A DNA stretch of 35,163 bases from CAZCQP01 sp964500895. GTDB taxonomy: Bacteria; Bacillota; Clostridia; Lachnospirales; JAISER01. The stretch spans positions 1 through 35,163 of the forward strand of contig CAZCQP010000031.1 of the NCBI GenBank assembly GCA_964500895.1, given 5' to 3'. The stretch's first letter is position 1; every line of letters starts with the position of its first letter. Of the stretch, positions 9,158 to 17,720 are shown one piece after another. The position numbers and the translations under genes are program-made. The notes beneath the pieces are model-generated. The model was not told the DNA's origin and did not search any database. It was given only the letters and a program-made list of their open reading frames with translations.

Positions 9158-10303
9158 TTACATAAAACTTTCCTTCAACTTATCAAAAAAACCTTTTTTA
9201 TGGTCCTTATATTCGTCGCCCATTTCATCTGCAAACGCCTTCAATAAGTCCTTCTGCCGGTCTGTCAGGGCCGTAGGCACCAGCACCTTTAAGGTGACAA
9301 TCAAGTCCCCTGTCACCCGAGGATTACGCACGCTGGGCACCCCTTTGCCTTTCAACACTAGGGTTGTGCCGGTTTGGGTACCGGCTTTAATGGTTTGCTT
9401 CTCCTGCCCGGTAAGGGTGGGAATGGTGATTTCATCCCCCAGCGCAGCCTGCACAAAAGTAATGGGCACTTCTAAGTACAGCTGGTAGCCATCCCGCTTG
9501 AAAAAGGCATGGGGCTGCACCCGGATGGTAATGAGCAAGTCCCCACTGGGGCCGCCCTTTTCCCCCGGCTCCCCATTGCCCGCCAGGCGAATGGTTTGGC
9601 CGTTATCAATGCCCTTGGGCACAGACACCTGCAAGGTTTTGCTTTTGCGCACCTTTCCTGTGCCCCGGCAAGTGGTGCAAGGTTCTTTAATCACCTTGCC
9701 TTCACCACGGCACACGGTACAAGTACGCACGCTGGTCATGGTGCCAAACATGGTTTGCTGGTGCACACGTTCTTGGCCGGAGCCCCCGCAATGGCGGCAA
9801 CTTTCCGCCACTGTGCCGGGTTTGGCCCCAGAACCGCTACAGCTTTGGCACGTGTCGTTCACCGCAATTTGAATGTCCTTCTGGCAGCCAAAAACGGCTT
9901 CCTCAAAGGTGATGGTCAAGCTGCTTTGCAGGTCTGCCCCACGGCGTGGGCCTTGCTTGCGCCGTCCGTTGCCTCCAAAACCGCCAAAACTTCCGCCGCC
10001 GAAAAAGGTCTCGAAAATATCCCCCATGTCGAAACCTTCTCCGCCATAAAAACCACCGCCGCCTCCAGCCCCTTGTTCAAAGGCCGCATGGCCCATTTGG
10101 TCGTAGGCTGCCCGTTTTTGCTGGTCACTGAGCACTTCATAGGCTTCGCTTGCCTCTTTAAATTTTGCTTCTGCTTCTTTATTGTCTGGGTTAACGTCTG
10201 GGTGGTATTGCTTGGCCATGCGCCGGTAGGCCTTTTTAATTTCGCCATCGTCCGCCCCCTTGTTAACCCCCAACACTTCATAATAATCACGTTTATCTGC
10301 CAA
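9158..10303 (-). CDS. dnaJ: Chaperone protein DnaJ
   Basis: A 381-residue type I Hsp40 that delivers substrates to DnaK and stimulates its ATPase. The order is a J domain (DYYEVLGVNKGA, helix II/III with the YHPDVNPDN HPD motif), a G/F-rich linker (GGGGFYGGEGFDMGDIFETFFGG), four CxxCxGxG zinc-finger repeats (CQSCSGSG, CRHCGGSG, CTVCRGEG, CTTCRGTG) and the C-terminal substrate-binding domains. I prefer TTG 10303 because GGGTGAT lies just upstream and gives the usual ADKRDYYEVLG N-terminus; GTG 10312 would add three residues. It is the last gene of the hrcA-grpE-dnaK-dnaJ operon. Confidence 0.97.
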   Translation of the reverse strand: MADKRDYYEVLGVNKGADDGEIKKAYRRMAKQYHPDVNPDNKEAEAKFKEASEAYEVLSDQQKRAAYDQMGHAAFEQGAGGGGGFYGGEGFDMGDIFETFFGGGSFGGFGGNGRRKQGPRRGADLQSSLTITFEEAVFGCQKDIQIAVNDTCQSCSGSGAKPGTVAESCRHCGGSGQERVHQQTMFGTMTSVRTCTVCRGEGKVIKEPCTTCRGTGKVRKSKTLQVSVPKGIDNGQTIRLAGNGEPGEKGGPSGDLLITIRVQPHAFFKRDGYQLYLEVPITFVQAALGDEITIPTLTGQEKQTIKAGTQTGTTLVLKGKGVPSVRNPRVTGDLIVTLKVLVPTALTDRQKDLLKAFADEMGDEYKDHKKGFFDKLKESFM

Positions 10304-10335
10304 TACAATCACCCGTTCCGAATACTAGGCATGAA

Positions 10336-10369
10336 GGACCAGAAGCTGGATTGCTCCAGCCCCTAGTCC
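10336..10369 (-). other. Hairpin with GNRA tetraloop in the dnaK-dnaJ spacer
   Basis: On the mRNA strand GGACTAGGGGCTGGA (10369-10355) pairs along all 15 positions, with three G-U pairs, to TCCAGCTTCTGGTCC (10350-10336), closed by a GCAA tetraloop. No U-run follows, so it is not a good terminator. It could be an mRNA processing or 3'-end stabilising element that sets the dnaK:dnaJ ratio; this function is inferred. Confidence 0.6.
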
Positions 10370-10395
10370 TAAATGAAGCCTAATTTCTGCCTTTC

Positions 10396-12249
10396 TTATA
10401 CCTCTCTGCTGTCTGCATCAAACACATTGTCCTGGCCGCCGTCGAAGCCGAAGTTATCTTCTTGTGGCGGTGTTTGGCCAGGCTGGCCTTGTTGCTGATA
10501 CAGCTTGGTGGAAACTTCATGGAACACGCTGGTTAAGCTTTCTGTGGCGGCTTTTAAAGCTTCCACGTCTGCATCGGACAAGTTGTCCAGGCTGGTGCTG
10601 TCTGAAAGCTTTTTCAAGCTTTCCAGCTCTTTTTCAATGCGGTCTTTGTCTGCGGGTTCAATTTTATCTGCCAGGTCTTTCAGCAGTTTTTCGGTCTGGA
10701 ACACCATGGAATCTGCTTCGTTTTTGGTGTCTACAGCTTCCTTGCGTTTTTTGTCTTCTTCCGCATACTGGGCGGCTTCTTGCACAGCCCGGTCAATTTC
10801 GTCGTCAGACAAGTTGGTGCTGGCGGTAATGGCAATTTTTTGCTCTTTACCGGTGCCTAAATCCTTGGCAGACACATGCACAATACCGTTGGCATCAATG
10901 TCAAACATAACCTCGATTTGAGGAACGCCCCGGGGTGCCGGTGCAATGCCATCCAACCGGAATTGGCCCAGTTGCTTGTTGTCTTTGGCCATTTGCCGTT
11001 CCCCTTGCAGCACGTTAATGTCAACAGCGGTCTGGCTATCGGCAGCGGTGGAGAAAATTTGTTTTTTGTTGGTGGGGATGGTGGTGTTGCGTTCAATAAG
11101 CTTTGTGCACACGCCGCCTAAGGTTTCAATACCCAGAGACAGCGGGGTAACGTCCAGCAACAGGATGCTTCCTGCCCCTTCGTCACCGGCCAGCTTGCCC
11201 CCTTGAATGGAAGCGCCCAAGGCCACGCATTCGTCCGGGTTAATGCCTTTGAAAGGTTCTTTGCCAGTCAGCTTTTTCACGGCTTCCTGCACAGCCACAA
11301 TACGGGTGGAACCGCCCACCAATAACACTTTATGCAATTCGGCTGGTGTTAAGTCTGCATCTTTTAAAGCGGTGCGCACAGGGCCCATGGTGGCTTCCAC
11401 CAGGTCTGCGGTCAGCTCGTCAAATTTGGCTCTGGTTAAGGTGATGTCCATGTGTTTGGGGCCGTCTTGGTTCATGGTGATAAAGGGCAAGTTAATGTGG
11501 GTGCTGGTTACGTTGGAAAGCTCAATTTTGGCTTTTTCAGCCGCTTCCTTCAACCGTTGAATCACCGCTTTATCTTGGCTTAAATCCATGTTTTCTTGCT
11601 TTTTAAATTCTGCAATCAGGTGTTTCATGATGCGCTCGTCAAAGTCATCGCCGCCCAAACGGTTGTTGCCGCTGGTGGCCAACACTTCAATAACCCCTTC
11701 GCCAATGTCAATGATGGACACGTCGAAAGTACCGCCGCCCAAGTCGTACACCATAATTTTTTGCTCTTTTTCGTTGTCTAAGCCATAAGCCAAAGCAGCA
11801 GCGGTAGGCTCGTTAATGATACGCTTCACGTCCAGCCCGGCAATTTTACCGGCATCTTTGGTGGCCTGGCGTTGGCTGTCTGTAAAGTATGCAGGCACGG
11901 TGATAACCGCTTCTGTTACAGTTTCGCCCAAGTAGCTTTCTGCATCGGCTTTCAGTTTTTGCAGAATCATGGCGGAAATTTCTTGCGGGCTGTAAGATTT
12001 ATCTTCAATGTTTACTTTAAAGTTTGAACCCATTTTACGTTTAACAGAAATAACGGTGCGGTCTGTGTTGGTGATGGCTTGGCGTTTGGCCAGTTCGCCC
12101 ACCAAACGTTCACCATTTTTAGTAAATGCAACCACAGACGGGGTGGTGCGGGCGCCTTCAGAATTAGAAATAACGGTTGGCTGGCCGCCTTCCATAACAG
12201 CAACACAAGAGTTGGTGGTGCCTAAGTCGATACCAATGATTTTACCCAT
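10396..12249 (-). CDS. dnaK: Chaperone protein DnaK (Hsp70)
   Basis: A 617-residue Hsp70. The ATPase domain begins MGKIIGIDLGTTNSCVAV, with the phosphate-2 loop YDLGGGTFDVSI and the adenosine motif VLLVGGSTRIVAVQ. The linker is SILLLDVTPLSLGIETLGG, followed by the substrate-binding domain and helical lid ending in a Gln/Gly-rich tail with EDNFGFDGGQDNVFDAD. As in other Firmicutes, it is shorter than the E. coli protein in the nucleotide-binding domain. AAGGAGG lies just upstream of ATG 12249. It sits 42 nt after grpE and is controlled from the CIRCE promoter ahead of hrcA. Confidence 0.99.
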   Translation of the reverse strand: MGKIIGIDLGTTNSCVAVMEGGQPTVISNSEGARTTPSVVAFTKNGERLVGELAKRQAITNTDRTVISVKRKMGSNFKVNIEDKSYSPQEISAMILQKLKADAESYLGETVTEAVITVPAYFTDSQRQATKDAGKIAGLDVKRIINEPTAAALAYGLDNEKEQKIMVYDLGGGTFDVSIIDIGEGVIEVLATSGNNRLGGDDFDERIMKHLIAEFKKQENMDLSQDKAVIQRLKEAAEKAKIELSNVTSTHINLPFITMNQDGPKHMDITLTRAKFDELTADLVEATMGPVRTALKDADLTPAELHKVLLVGGSTRIVAVQEAVKKLTGKEPFKGINPDECVALGASIQGGKLAGDEGAGSILLLDVTPLSLGIETLGGVCTKLIERNTTIPTNKKQIFSTAADSQTAVDINVLQGERQMAKDNKQLGQFRLDGIAPAPRGVPQIEVMFDIDANGIVHVSAKDLGTGKEQKIAITASTNLSDDEIDRAVQEAAQYAEEDKKRKEAVDTKNEADSMVFQTEKLLKDLADKIEPADKDRIEKELESLKKLSDSTSLDNLSDADVEALKAATESLTSVFHEVSTKLYQQQGQPGQTPPQEDNFGFDGGQDNVFDADSREV

Positions 12250-12291
12250 GTTAAAATCCTCCTTAATGTATAGTCATCGTCACATTCAATT

Positions 12292-12840
12292 TTAGTTGGC
12301 CACTTTCACCATGGCGTGGCGAATCACTTTGTCTTTATATTGATAACCTTTTTGCAGTTCTTCTATGACCGCATTTTCACCATATGCCTCATCTTCCACG
12401 TGGGCAATGGCGTTGTGCAGGGCCGGGTTAAAGGTTTCACCCAAGCAGGGAATGGGGGTTACCCCCAGGTCTTGCAGGGCTGTGGCCAGCTGCCGGTAAA
12501 TCATTTCAATGCCTTTATAAAAGTTGTCTTCTTTGTTCCCTGCGGCGGTCATGGCACGCTCGAAATTGTCGATGGCAGGCAGAAGCTTTTCAATGGCTTC
12601 TCGCACACCGTCGTCGTACATGGCAGCTTTTTCTTTCATGGTGCGCTTGCGGTAGTTGTCGAACTCCGCCAAGCTACGCTGGTATTTGTCTAAAAGTTCG
12701 TTATATTTATTGTCTGTCTCGTCGGACTGTTGGGTCTGTGCTTCTTCGGTTTTGCCGGCTTCTTCGGACTGTGCTGTTTCCTCTGGATCTACAGCATTTT
12801 CAATGGTGTCCTCTGGTGCGGTGTCTTCTGGTTTATGCAT
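12292..12840 (-). CDS. grpE: Nucleotide exchange factor GrpE
   Basis: A 182-residue GrpE, which releases ADP from DnaK. The N-terminal ~50 residues are acidic and disordered (EDTAPEDTIENAVDPEETAQ), followed by the long dimerisation helix (YQRSLAEFDNYRKRTMKEK) and the beta-wing domain (CLGETFNPALHNAI, VIEELQKGYQYKDKVIRHAMVKV). I chose ATG 12840 because AAAGGAG is seven bases upstream; an in-frame ATG at 12864 lacks such a site. Second gene of the heat-shock operon. Confidence 0.96.
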   Translation of the reverse strand: MHKPEDTAPEDTIENAVDPEETAQSEEAGKTEEAQTQQSDETDNKYNELLDKYQRSLAEFDNYRKRTMKEKAAMYDDGVREAIEKLLPAIDNFERAMTAAGNKEDNFYKGIEMIYRQLATALQDLGVTPIPCLGETFNPALHNAIAHVEDEAYGENAVIEELQKGYQYKDKVIRHAMVKVAN

Positions 12841-12902
12841 ATGGTGGCTCCTTTCTTTCTTCAAAATGTTTATATGTCAATGGGGGCATGAAGCCCCTTG
12901 TT

Positions 12903-13934
12903 CTAATCTTTGCTTTCCAGTACCCGGCTAATGTTCTTCACAATGCCGTTTAACACGCTCACCACCTGGGTGTAATTCATTCGGGTAGGACCAATGATGC
13001 CGATGGAGCCGCAGGTTTTGCCCGCCACCTGGTAACTGGCCTTAATCAAGCTGCAATCTTGCAATTCTTCCAAATTATTTTCAGAACCAATCACAATTTG
13101 TACGTTATCGGTTGTATTATCCCCCAATAAGTTAATGAGCATGTCTTTTTCTTCCAACGTTTGAAAAATGGCCCGGGCTTTGTCTAGGTTGCTAAATTCC
13201 GGAAAAGCCAAAATATTTTTCACGCCGCTGGTGTATATTTTAACATCGTCCTCCGCCTGAATCATCTCCAGAATGGCGTTTAACACCGGTGCCAAAACGT
13301 GGGCATAGGGCGCAAATTCCGACAACAACTGGGTGCAGAGGGGTTGGTCTATGTCTCTGATGGTGTGGCCTTTCAGCCGCTGGGTAAGGATGGCGGACAA
13401 GGTGGTCAACTCCCCGTCATCCGGCATATTGGGAACAGCCAGCATGTGGTTTTTCACAGCCTTGCCATCCGTCACCAGCACCAGCAACATGGCGTTTTCG
13501 TCTATGGGCACCAGCTGAATGCGGCCCACAGCGGTTTGGTTAAACACCGGCTCAGACACAATGGTGGTGTAGTGGGTAAGCAGGGCAATGGCCTTGGCCA
13601 CTTCTTTCATATAATAATCAATCTGGTTTAAGTTATGGCGGGTCATATGGGCCAGCAGAGACAACTCGTCCTCTGTCAAATCCCGGCAATGCATCATGCT
13701 GTCTACATAATAGCGGTAGCCTTTATCTGAAGGTACCCGCCCGGCGGAAGCGTGGGGCTGCACAATAAAGCCCATGTCTTCTAAGTCGCTCATTTCGTTG
13801 CGAACCGTGGCAGAGCTTATGCCCAGGTCGTACTTTTTGGCAATGGTGCGGGAACCAATGGGCTCGGCGGTATGGATGTAATCGTTAATGATGGCTTCTA
13901 ATATTTTAATTTTACGTTCATTCAAAACCAACAC
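12903..13934 (-). CDS. hrcA: Heat-inducible transcription repressor HrcA
   Basis: A repressor of ~343 residues that binds CIRCE operators and is kept active by GroE. The N-terminal winged helix reads KILEAIINDYIHTAEPIGSRTIAKKYDLGISSATVRNEM, followed by LEDMGFIVQPHASAGRVPSDKGYRYYVD, both family hallmarks; the C-terminal GAF-like domain ends GSIGIIGPTRMNYTQVVSVLNGI. The start is uncertain: GGGAG at 13944-13940 favours GTG 13934 or TTG 13931, while GTG 13940 is too close to that site. First gene of the operon, with a CIRCE element 35 bp upstream of this start. Confidence 0.95.
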   Translation of the reverse strand: MLVLNERKIKILEAIINDYIHTAEPIGSRTIAKKYDLGISSATVRNEMSDLEDMGFIVQPHASAGRVPSDKGYRYYVDSMMHCRDLTEDELSLLAHMTRHNLNQIDYYMKEVAKAIALLTHYTTIVSEPVFNQTAVGRIQLVPIDENAMLLVLVTDGKAVKNHMLAVPNMPDDGELTTLSAILTQRLKGHTIRDIDQPLCTQLLSEFAPYAHVLAPVLNAILEMIQAEDDVKIYTSGVKNILAFPEFSNLDKARAIFQTLEEKDMLINLLGDNTTDNVQIVIGSENNLEELQDCSLIKASYQVAGKTCGSIGIIGPTRMNYTQVVSVLNGIVKNISRVLESKD

Positions 13935-13968
13935 AATCACTCCCTATCCACAGTGTCTCTTTGCTTTG

Positions 13969-13995
13969 TTAGCACTCTATGCAGTTGAGTGCTAA
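13969..13995 (-). promoter_or_regulatory. CIRCE operator for HrcA
   Basis: TTAGCACTC, nine bases, GAGTGCTAA: a perfect match to the CIRCE consensus. It sits just downstream of the -10 box of the hrcA promoter, so HrcA binding would block the operon hrcA-grpE-dnaK-dnaJ. Confidence 0.98.
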
Positions 13996-14006
13996 ACGGT
14001 AACTAT

Positions 14007-14035
14007 AAAATATCACTTGACTAAACTTCTGTCAA
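14007..14035 (-). promoter_or_regulatory. Sigma-A type promoter of the hrcA-grpE-dnaK-dnaJ operon
   Basis: On the minus strand TTGACA (14035-14030), a 17-base spacer and TATTTT (14012-14007), followed by the CIRCE operator. The -35 box lies inside the right arm of an inverted repeat that may also end the hemW transcript. Confidence 0.85.
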
Positions 14036-14040
14036 GTGAT
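14012..14040. terminator. Inverted repeat between hemW and hrcA, possible terminator overlapping the promoter
   Basis: ATCACTTGAC (14012-14021) and GTCAAGTGAT (14031-14040) are perfect 10-bp arms around nine bases. On the hemW strand it is followed by ATTTTAT, so it may be a weak terminator for hemW. It covers the -35 box and most of the spacer of the hrcA promoter, so a protein-binding role is also possible. Confidence 0.5.
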
Positions 14041-14052
14041 TTTTAAAATTTC

Positions 14053-15180
14053 TTATAAAAAATCGCAGAAAACCATATTGGAAACATCCAGCCCTTTGTT
14101 GGTTAAGGTTAGGCGGCTTCCTTCCAGCTTTAACAGGCCATTTTGCAAATGCTTTTCTATAGCATGGCCAAAAACAGCCTGCATATCCTGGTTAAATTCG
14201 GCTTTAAAACCATGCATATCCACCCCGTCTGCCAAACGCAAGCCTAAAAACATAAACTCGCTCATGGCCGCTTCTGGGGTGATAACCGTATCTTCCGTTC
14301 GGGGCGGGCATCCCCCACACTGAATATACGTTTGCAAATCTGTGGTGTTGCCCCAGCGCCGCACTCCATCAAAGGAGTGGGCGCCCAGGCCAAAACCCAG
14401 CACAGGTTCTCTGCGCCAATATTTCATGTTGTGGGCACACTTTGCCTTCCCTGGCTTGGCCCAATTAGAGATTTCGTATTGCTCAAAGCCCTTTTCTTTT
14501 AAAAAACGTTGGGCTTCATGGTACATGGCACGGTCTGTTTCCTGGGGGGGCAGGGGCAGCTGCCCGGCCTCCAGCAAACGGCCGAAAGGGGTATCTTCTT
14601 CTACGGTTAAACCATACACCGACAGGTGGGTGGGTGATACGGCCACCGCTTTTTCCAGTGTTTCCATCCAGTCTAATTCCGTTTGCCCGGGCAAGGCAAA
14701 CATCAAGTCGCAATTTATATTTTCAAACCCGGCATCTTGTGCCAGGGCAATGCTTTCTTGGCATTGGGCGGCGGTGTGAATCCGCCCTAAGGCATGAAGC
14801 AAGTGGTCTTGCCATGCCTGCACCCCAAGGCTTAAACGATTGACGCCAAAGGCCTTCAAATCTTTAAGCAACGTGGGGGTTAAGGTGCCCGGGTTGGCTT
14901 CCATGGTGATTTCCGCCCCGGGGGTTACGATGGTGTAATGGTTAATGGTTTCAAAAATTTCTGCTAACATGTCCACAGGCAGGACAGTGGGGGTACCACC
15001 GCCGATAAAAATGGTTTCGATGCCGCCGTTTGCCAAGGCGTCGCACCGTTGCATTTCCTGTATTAATGCGCTTGTATACGCTTTATAAAATTCTGTTTTG
15101 CCGGTGTAGGACGCAAAATCGCAATAATGGCATTTTGCCCGGCAAAAAGGAATGTGGATGTAAAGTCCTAAACCTTTCAT
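14053..15180 (-). CDS. hemW: Radical SAM heme chaperone HemW
   Basis: A 375-residue radical SAM protein of the HemW family (formerly called oxygen-independent coproporphyrinogen III oxidase-like). It starts MKGLGLYIHIPFC; the cluster-binding CxxxCxxC is PFCRAKCHYCDF (~residues 12-23), followed by the GGGTPT SAM motif and the HLSVYGLTVEEDTPFG block. HemW proteins bind heme and insert it into respiratory enzymes rather than oxidising coproporphyrinogen. ATG 15180 follows GGGTGAT; longer in-frame starts run into the upstream gene and lack support. It begins 5 nt after the stop of the SLH/GH18 gene, so the two are probably co-transcribed. Confidence 0.95.
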   Translation of the reverse strand: MKGLGLYIHIPFCRAKCHYCDFASYTGKTEFYKAYTSALIQEMQRCDALANGGIETIFIGGGTPTVLPVDMLAEIFETINHYTIVTPGAEITMEANPGTLTPTLLKDLKAFGVNRLSLGVQAWQDHLLHALGRIHTAAQCQESIALAQDAGFENINCDLMFALPGQTELDWMETLEKAVAVSPTHLSVYGLTVEEDTPFGRLLEAGQLPLPPQETDRAMYHEAQRFLKEKGFEQYEISNWAKPGKAKCAHNMKYWRREPVLGFGLGAHSFDGVRRWGNTTDLQTYIQCGGCPPRTEDTVITPEAAMSEFMFLGLRLADGVDMHGFKAEFNQDMQAVFGHAIEKHLQNGLLKLEGSRLTLTNKGLDVSNMVFCDFL

Positions 15181-15185
15181 GTGTA

Positions 15186-16844
15186 TCACCCACCCAGCAA
15201 AGCACCCCAGGCGTCTTCGGGCACATTGCCCAGCCGCCATATGGAAATGCCTGTAATGCCAAACATTTTTGCCAGATCTATTTTTGAGGATGTGCTTTGG
15301 CCGTTTTCGTACCATACCACATTGCGTAGGCCATCCTCGCCAATAAAGGTGATGTATGGGCTCATGCTTTTCTCGTCAAAAAAGACATTCACCCCTTTGT
15401 TCATGCGTTCCTGTAATGTTGCATAATCCGGCCGGTAAGGGGTTTGGTTCACAACCTGCCCCTCTTGCACTTTCCATTGCGCAGTGTCGAAAGAAATTTG
15501 AAGTAAAATTTTGCTTTTGTCTGGTACACCTGTGTTTGGGTCGGTTATGGCCTGCAAGGCGGTGTACACCTGGGAAAGAGGGGCTAGCGGGGTCATTACA
15601 ATGCCCTGTGCCATTTCCTCTGTCGTCAGCGCCTTTGCATTATAATCATGGGCCATCAGAATCACCTTGTCTGCCAGTTGGCCGATTGTGCGGTAATCAT
15701 AACCGTCGTAATGGCTTTGGTTGTAAACCACTGGGTGCACGGCCACAAACATTTGCTTTGTGCCAAGCCCCTCCTTAAGCTTGGTTAAAAAACGGTTCAG
15801 CCCTTCTTTTTGCGCCTGTCCTTTTAAACCTTCCAAATCCACCACCACCCCATCGTACAGGGGCATGGCCTTTAGAATTTCGGCAATGGCGGTATTGGTT
15901 AGCTTTTCATCTGTGACCAGCTTGGCCGTCAATGTCTGTCCCTCTGCCACAACCACTTCTTGTGCAGTCACCATCAACAATCCACTTCCGCTATTTTTGG
16001 CCATAGCCAATGGCTGTTCGTAGCCGGACGGGCGGTTATATTCGTTGCTGTTGGTGGCGGTTTCGTTCAAAATAACGGTACCGCCCGCAGATTCCAGCCG
16101 TGCCCAGCCAAAACCCACGCTGTTTAACTGTGGTATTTTATCCATTTGCGAGGCGGACTTGATGGCATAAAAGCCGTTTACAAATGTGATCGAGCGGTTT
16201 AAATTATCTTCCAAGCGCATGAGCATTGCAGCGGCTTGTTCCCGTGTTGCGGTGGCCGCTGGAGCAAAAGTGGTGGCGCTCATACCCGAAATAATGCCAA
16301 AATCTTTGGCAATGGTCATGTAGCCTTTGTTGCGGGTCACGTCCTGAAACGGGCTTGGCAATGCGTTTAATTGCTGGGCCAATGTGTCATAACCCAGCGC
16401 CTTTACCAACATAACGGCCATTTCCTCCCGGGTAATAGGTACGTTAGGGCGAAATGCCTCGCCAGGGGGTACGTCAGTTGCGCCGTGCGCAGCGGCTGCT
16501 TCTACGTATGTATAATACCAGGCCGAGGGGTCGGCGTTGTCTGTAAAGGTAGCAGCTTTTTTGCCATTTTGCCCATTAGAACTTTGCCAGTCGAACAGTT
16601 TCACCACAAATGTGGTAAATTCTGCCCGGGTGATGGCTTGTCCCAAACCAAATTTATTTTGGCCCAGTCCTGTGGTAATGCCTTTATCCCGCAGCCTATG
16701 CACAGCATCATATGCCCAATGCCCGTTGGGCACATCGTGAAAGGCGGCAGGTTTGGCCTGTGCCAATGCCGTAAATTGGTTATGACTTTGCATCAATACT
16801 GTAAATGCCAACAGAAAACAAACGGTTTTTCGTAATATGCCCAT
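15186..16844 (-). CDS. Secreted SLH-domain protein with GH18-like C-terminal domain
   Basis: A 552-residue exported wall protein. A signal peptide (hydrophobic core after MGILRKTVC, likely cut after TALAQA) is followed by three S-layer homology domains starting near FHDVPNGHWAYDAV, FTDNADPSAWYYTYV and FQDVTRNKGYMTIAKDFG, each ending in a TRAEF/TREEM/TREQA motif. A linker leads to a TIM-barrel-like domain with YDGVVVDLEGL, where the final Glu matches the GH18 proton donor of DGxDxDxE. It resembles the glycosidase part of SleL/YaaH spore-cortex lysins, so cleavage of peptidoglycan or cortex glycan is plausible but unproven. ATG 16844 has AAAGGAG upstream. Confidence 0.87.
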   Translation of the reverse strand: MGILRKTVCFLLAFTVLMQSHNQFTALAQAKPAAFHDVPNGHWAYDAVHRLRDKGITTGLGQNKFGLGQAITRAEFTTFVVKLFDWQSSNGQNGKKAATFTDNADPSAWYYTYVEAAAAHGATDVPPGEAFRPNVPITREEMAVMLVKALGYDTLAQQLNALPSPFQDVTRNKGYMTIAKDFGIISGMSATTFAPAATATREQAAAMLMRLEDNLNRSITFVNGFYAIKSASQMDKIPQLNSVGFGWARLESAGGTVILNETATNSNEYNRPSGYEQPLAMAKNSGSGLLMVTAQEVVVAEGQTLTAKLVTDEKLTNTAIAEILKAMPLYDGVVVDLEGLKGQAQKEGLNRFLTKLKEGLGTKQMFVAVHPVVYNQSHYDGYDYRTIGQLADKVILMAHDYNAKALTTEEMAQGIVMTPLAPLSQVYTALQAITDPNTGVPDKSKILLQISFDTAQWKVQEGQVVNQTPYRPDYATLQERMNKGVNVFFDEKSMSPYITFIGEDGLRNVVWYENGQSTSSKIDLAKMFGITGISIWRLGNVPEDAWGALLGG

Positions 16845-16876
16845 TGCAAGCGCTCCTTTATATGCGTATAGCAATG

Positions 16877-16887
16877 ATTATACCACA
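16877..16887 (-). promoter_or_regulatory. Candidate extended -10 promoter of the SLH/GH18-hemW unit
   Basis: Minus-strand TGTGGTATAAT contains TGnTATAAT with a perfect -10 hexamer 32 bases before the ATG. No good -35 box is seen, which is acceptable for an extended -10 promoter. Confidence 0.5.
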
Positions 16888-16976
16888 AACCACCATCAAT
16901 ATGTAGCTTTTCTTTGCGTAAAATGTGGCTATGTTTTTCCATCCATTACACTTTCCTCCTTCCTATTTAAAAATGG

Positions 16977-17720
16977 CTAGGTTCTTGCTTCCATGAGGTT
17001 TTCACGCATGGTTTTTAACACCTTCTTTTCAATACGAGATACCTGCACTTGAGACACCCCGATTTCCTTTGCTATTTCTGTTTGGGTTTTGTCTTGGAAA
17101 TAGCGCAGCATAACAATTTGCCGCTCTTTGGGGTTTAACCGGGCAATCAAATCGCGCAGGGCAATCAGGTCTACCAGATTGGTGTCGCCAGATTCTTGAC
17201 GGGACAACTTGTCAATTAAGTATACGGGACCGTTGTCCCCCTGATGTATGGTGGCATAAAGGGATTCCACCTCCTTTGCTGCGTCCATGGCCACAACCAA
17301 GTCTTCCACCGGCACATCCATTTCGGCTGCCAGCTGGTGCATGGTGGGCGTCACGCCGTTTCTTTTGGTTAATTCTTCTTGCACATAACGGGCCTTTAAA
17401 GCAATTTCCTTTAATGGCCGGGATACTTTAATTAAACCATCGTCCCGGATAAAACGCTTAATTTCCCCAATAATCATGGGCACCGCATAGGTAGAGAACT
17501 TCACCTCGTAGCTGCGGTCAAACTTGTTAATGCATTTTAAAAGGCCGATAGCGCCAATCTGGAATAAATCCTCGGCTTCATAGCCCCGGTTTGCAAACCG
17601 TTTAACCACGCTCCAAATAAGCCCCATGTTTTCTTTAATGAGGATCTCTTTGCTTTCTTCGTCGCCTTGCTGCACTTTTTCAATTAAGGCCAGCGTTCTA
17701 TCCATGGTTTCACTTCGCAT
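16977..17720 (-). CDS. sigF: RNA polymerase sporulation sigma factor SigF
   Basis: A 247-residue sigma-70-family factor that directs early forespore transcription. Region 2 contains LIKENMGLIWSVVKRF, EAEDLFQIGAIGLLKCI and KFSTYAVPMIIGEIKRFIRD; region 3 has KVSRPLKEIALKAR; region 4.2 has QTEIAKEIGVSQVQVSRIEKKVLK. The place after spoIIAA and spoIIAB identifies it as SigF (SpoIIAC) rather than SigG, which is otherwise similar. ATG 17720 overlaps the spoIIAB stop by 11 nt; an ATG five codons later (17705, MDRTLALIEK) is an equal candidate because neither has a strong ribosome-binding site. It is held inactive by SpoIIAB until SpoIIAA is dephosphorylated. Confidence 0.95.
   Translation of the reverse strand: MRSETMDRTLALIEKVQQGDEESKEILIKENMGLIWSVVKRFANRGYEAEDLFQIGAIGLLKCINKFDRSYEVKFSTYAVPMIIGEIKRFIRDDGLIKVSRPLKEIALKARYVQEELTKRNGVTPTMHQLAAEMDVPVEDLVVAMDAAKEVESLYATIHQGDNGPVYLIDKLSRQESGDTNLVDLIALRDLIARLNPKERQIVMLRYFQDKTQTEIAKEIGVSQVQVSRIEKKVLKTMRENLMEART

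Noticed and set aside
9509..10366. 285-codon plus-strand frame over dnaJ
   Set aside because: Antisense shadow of dnaJ; no domain or start site.
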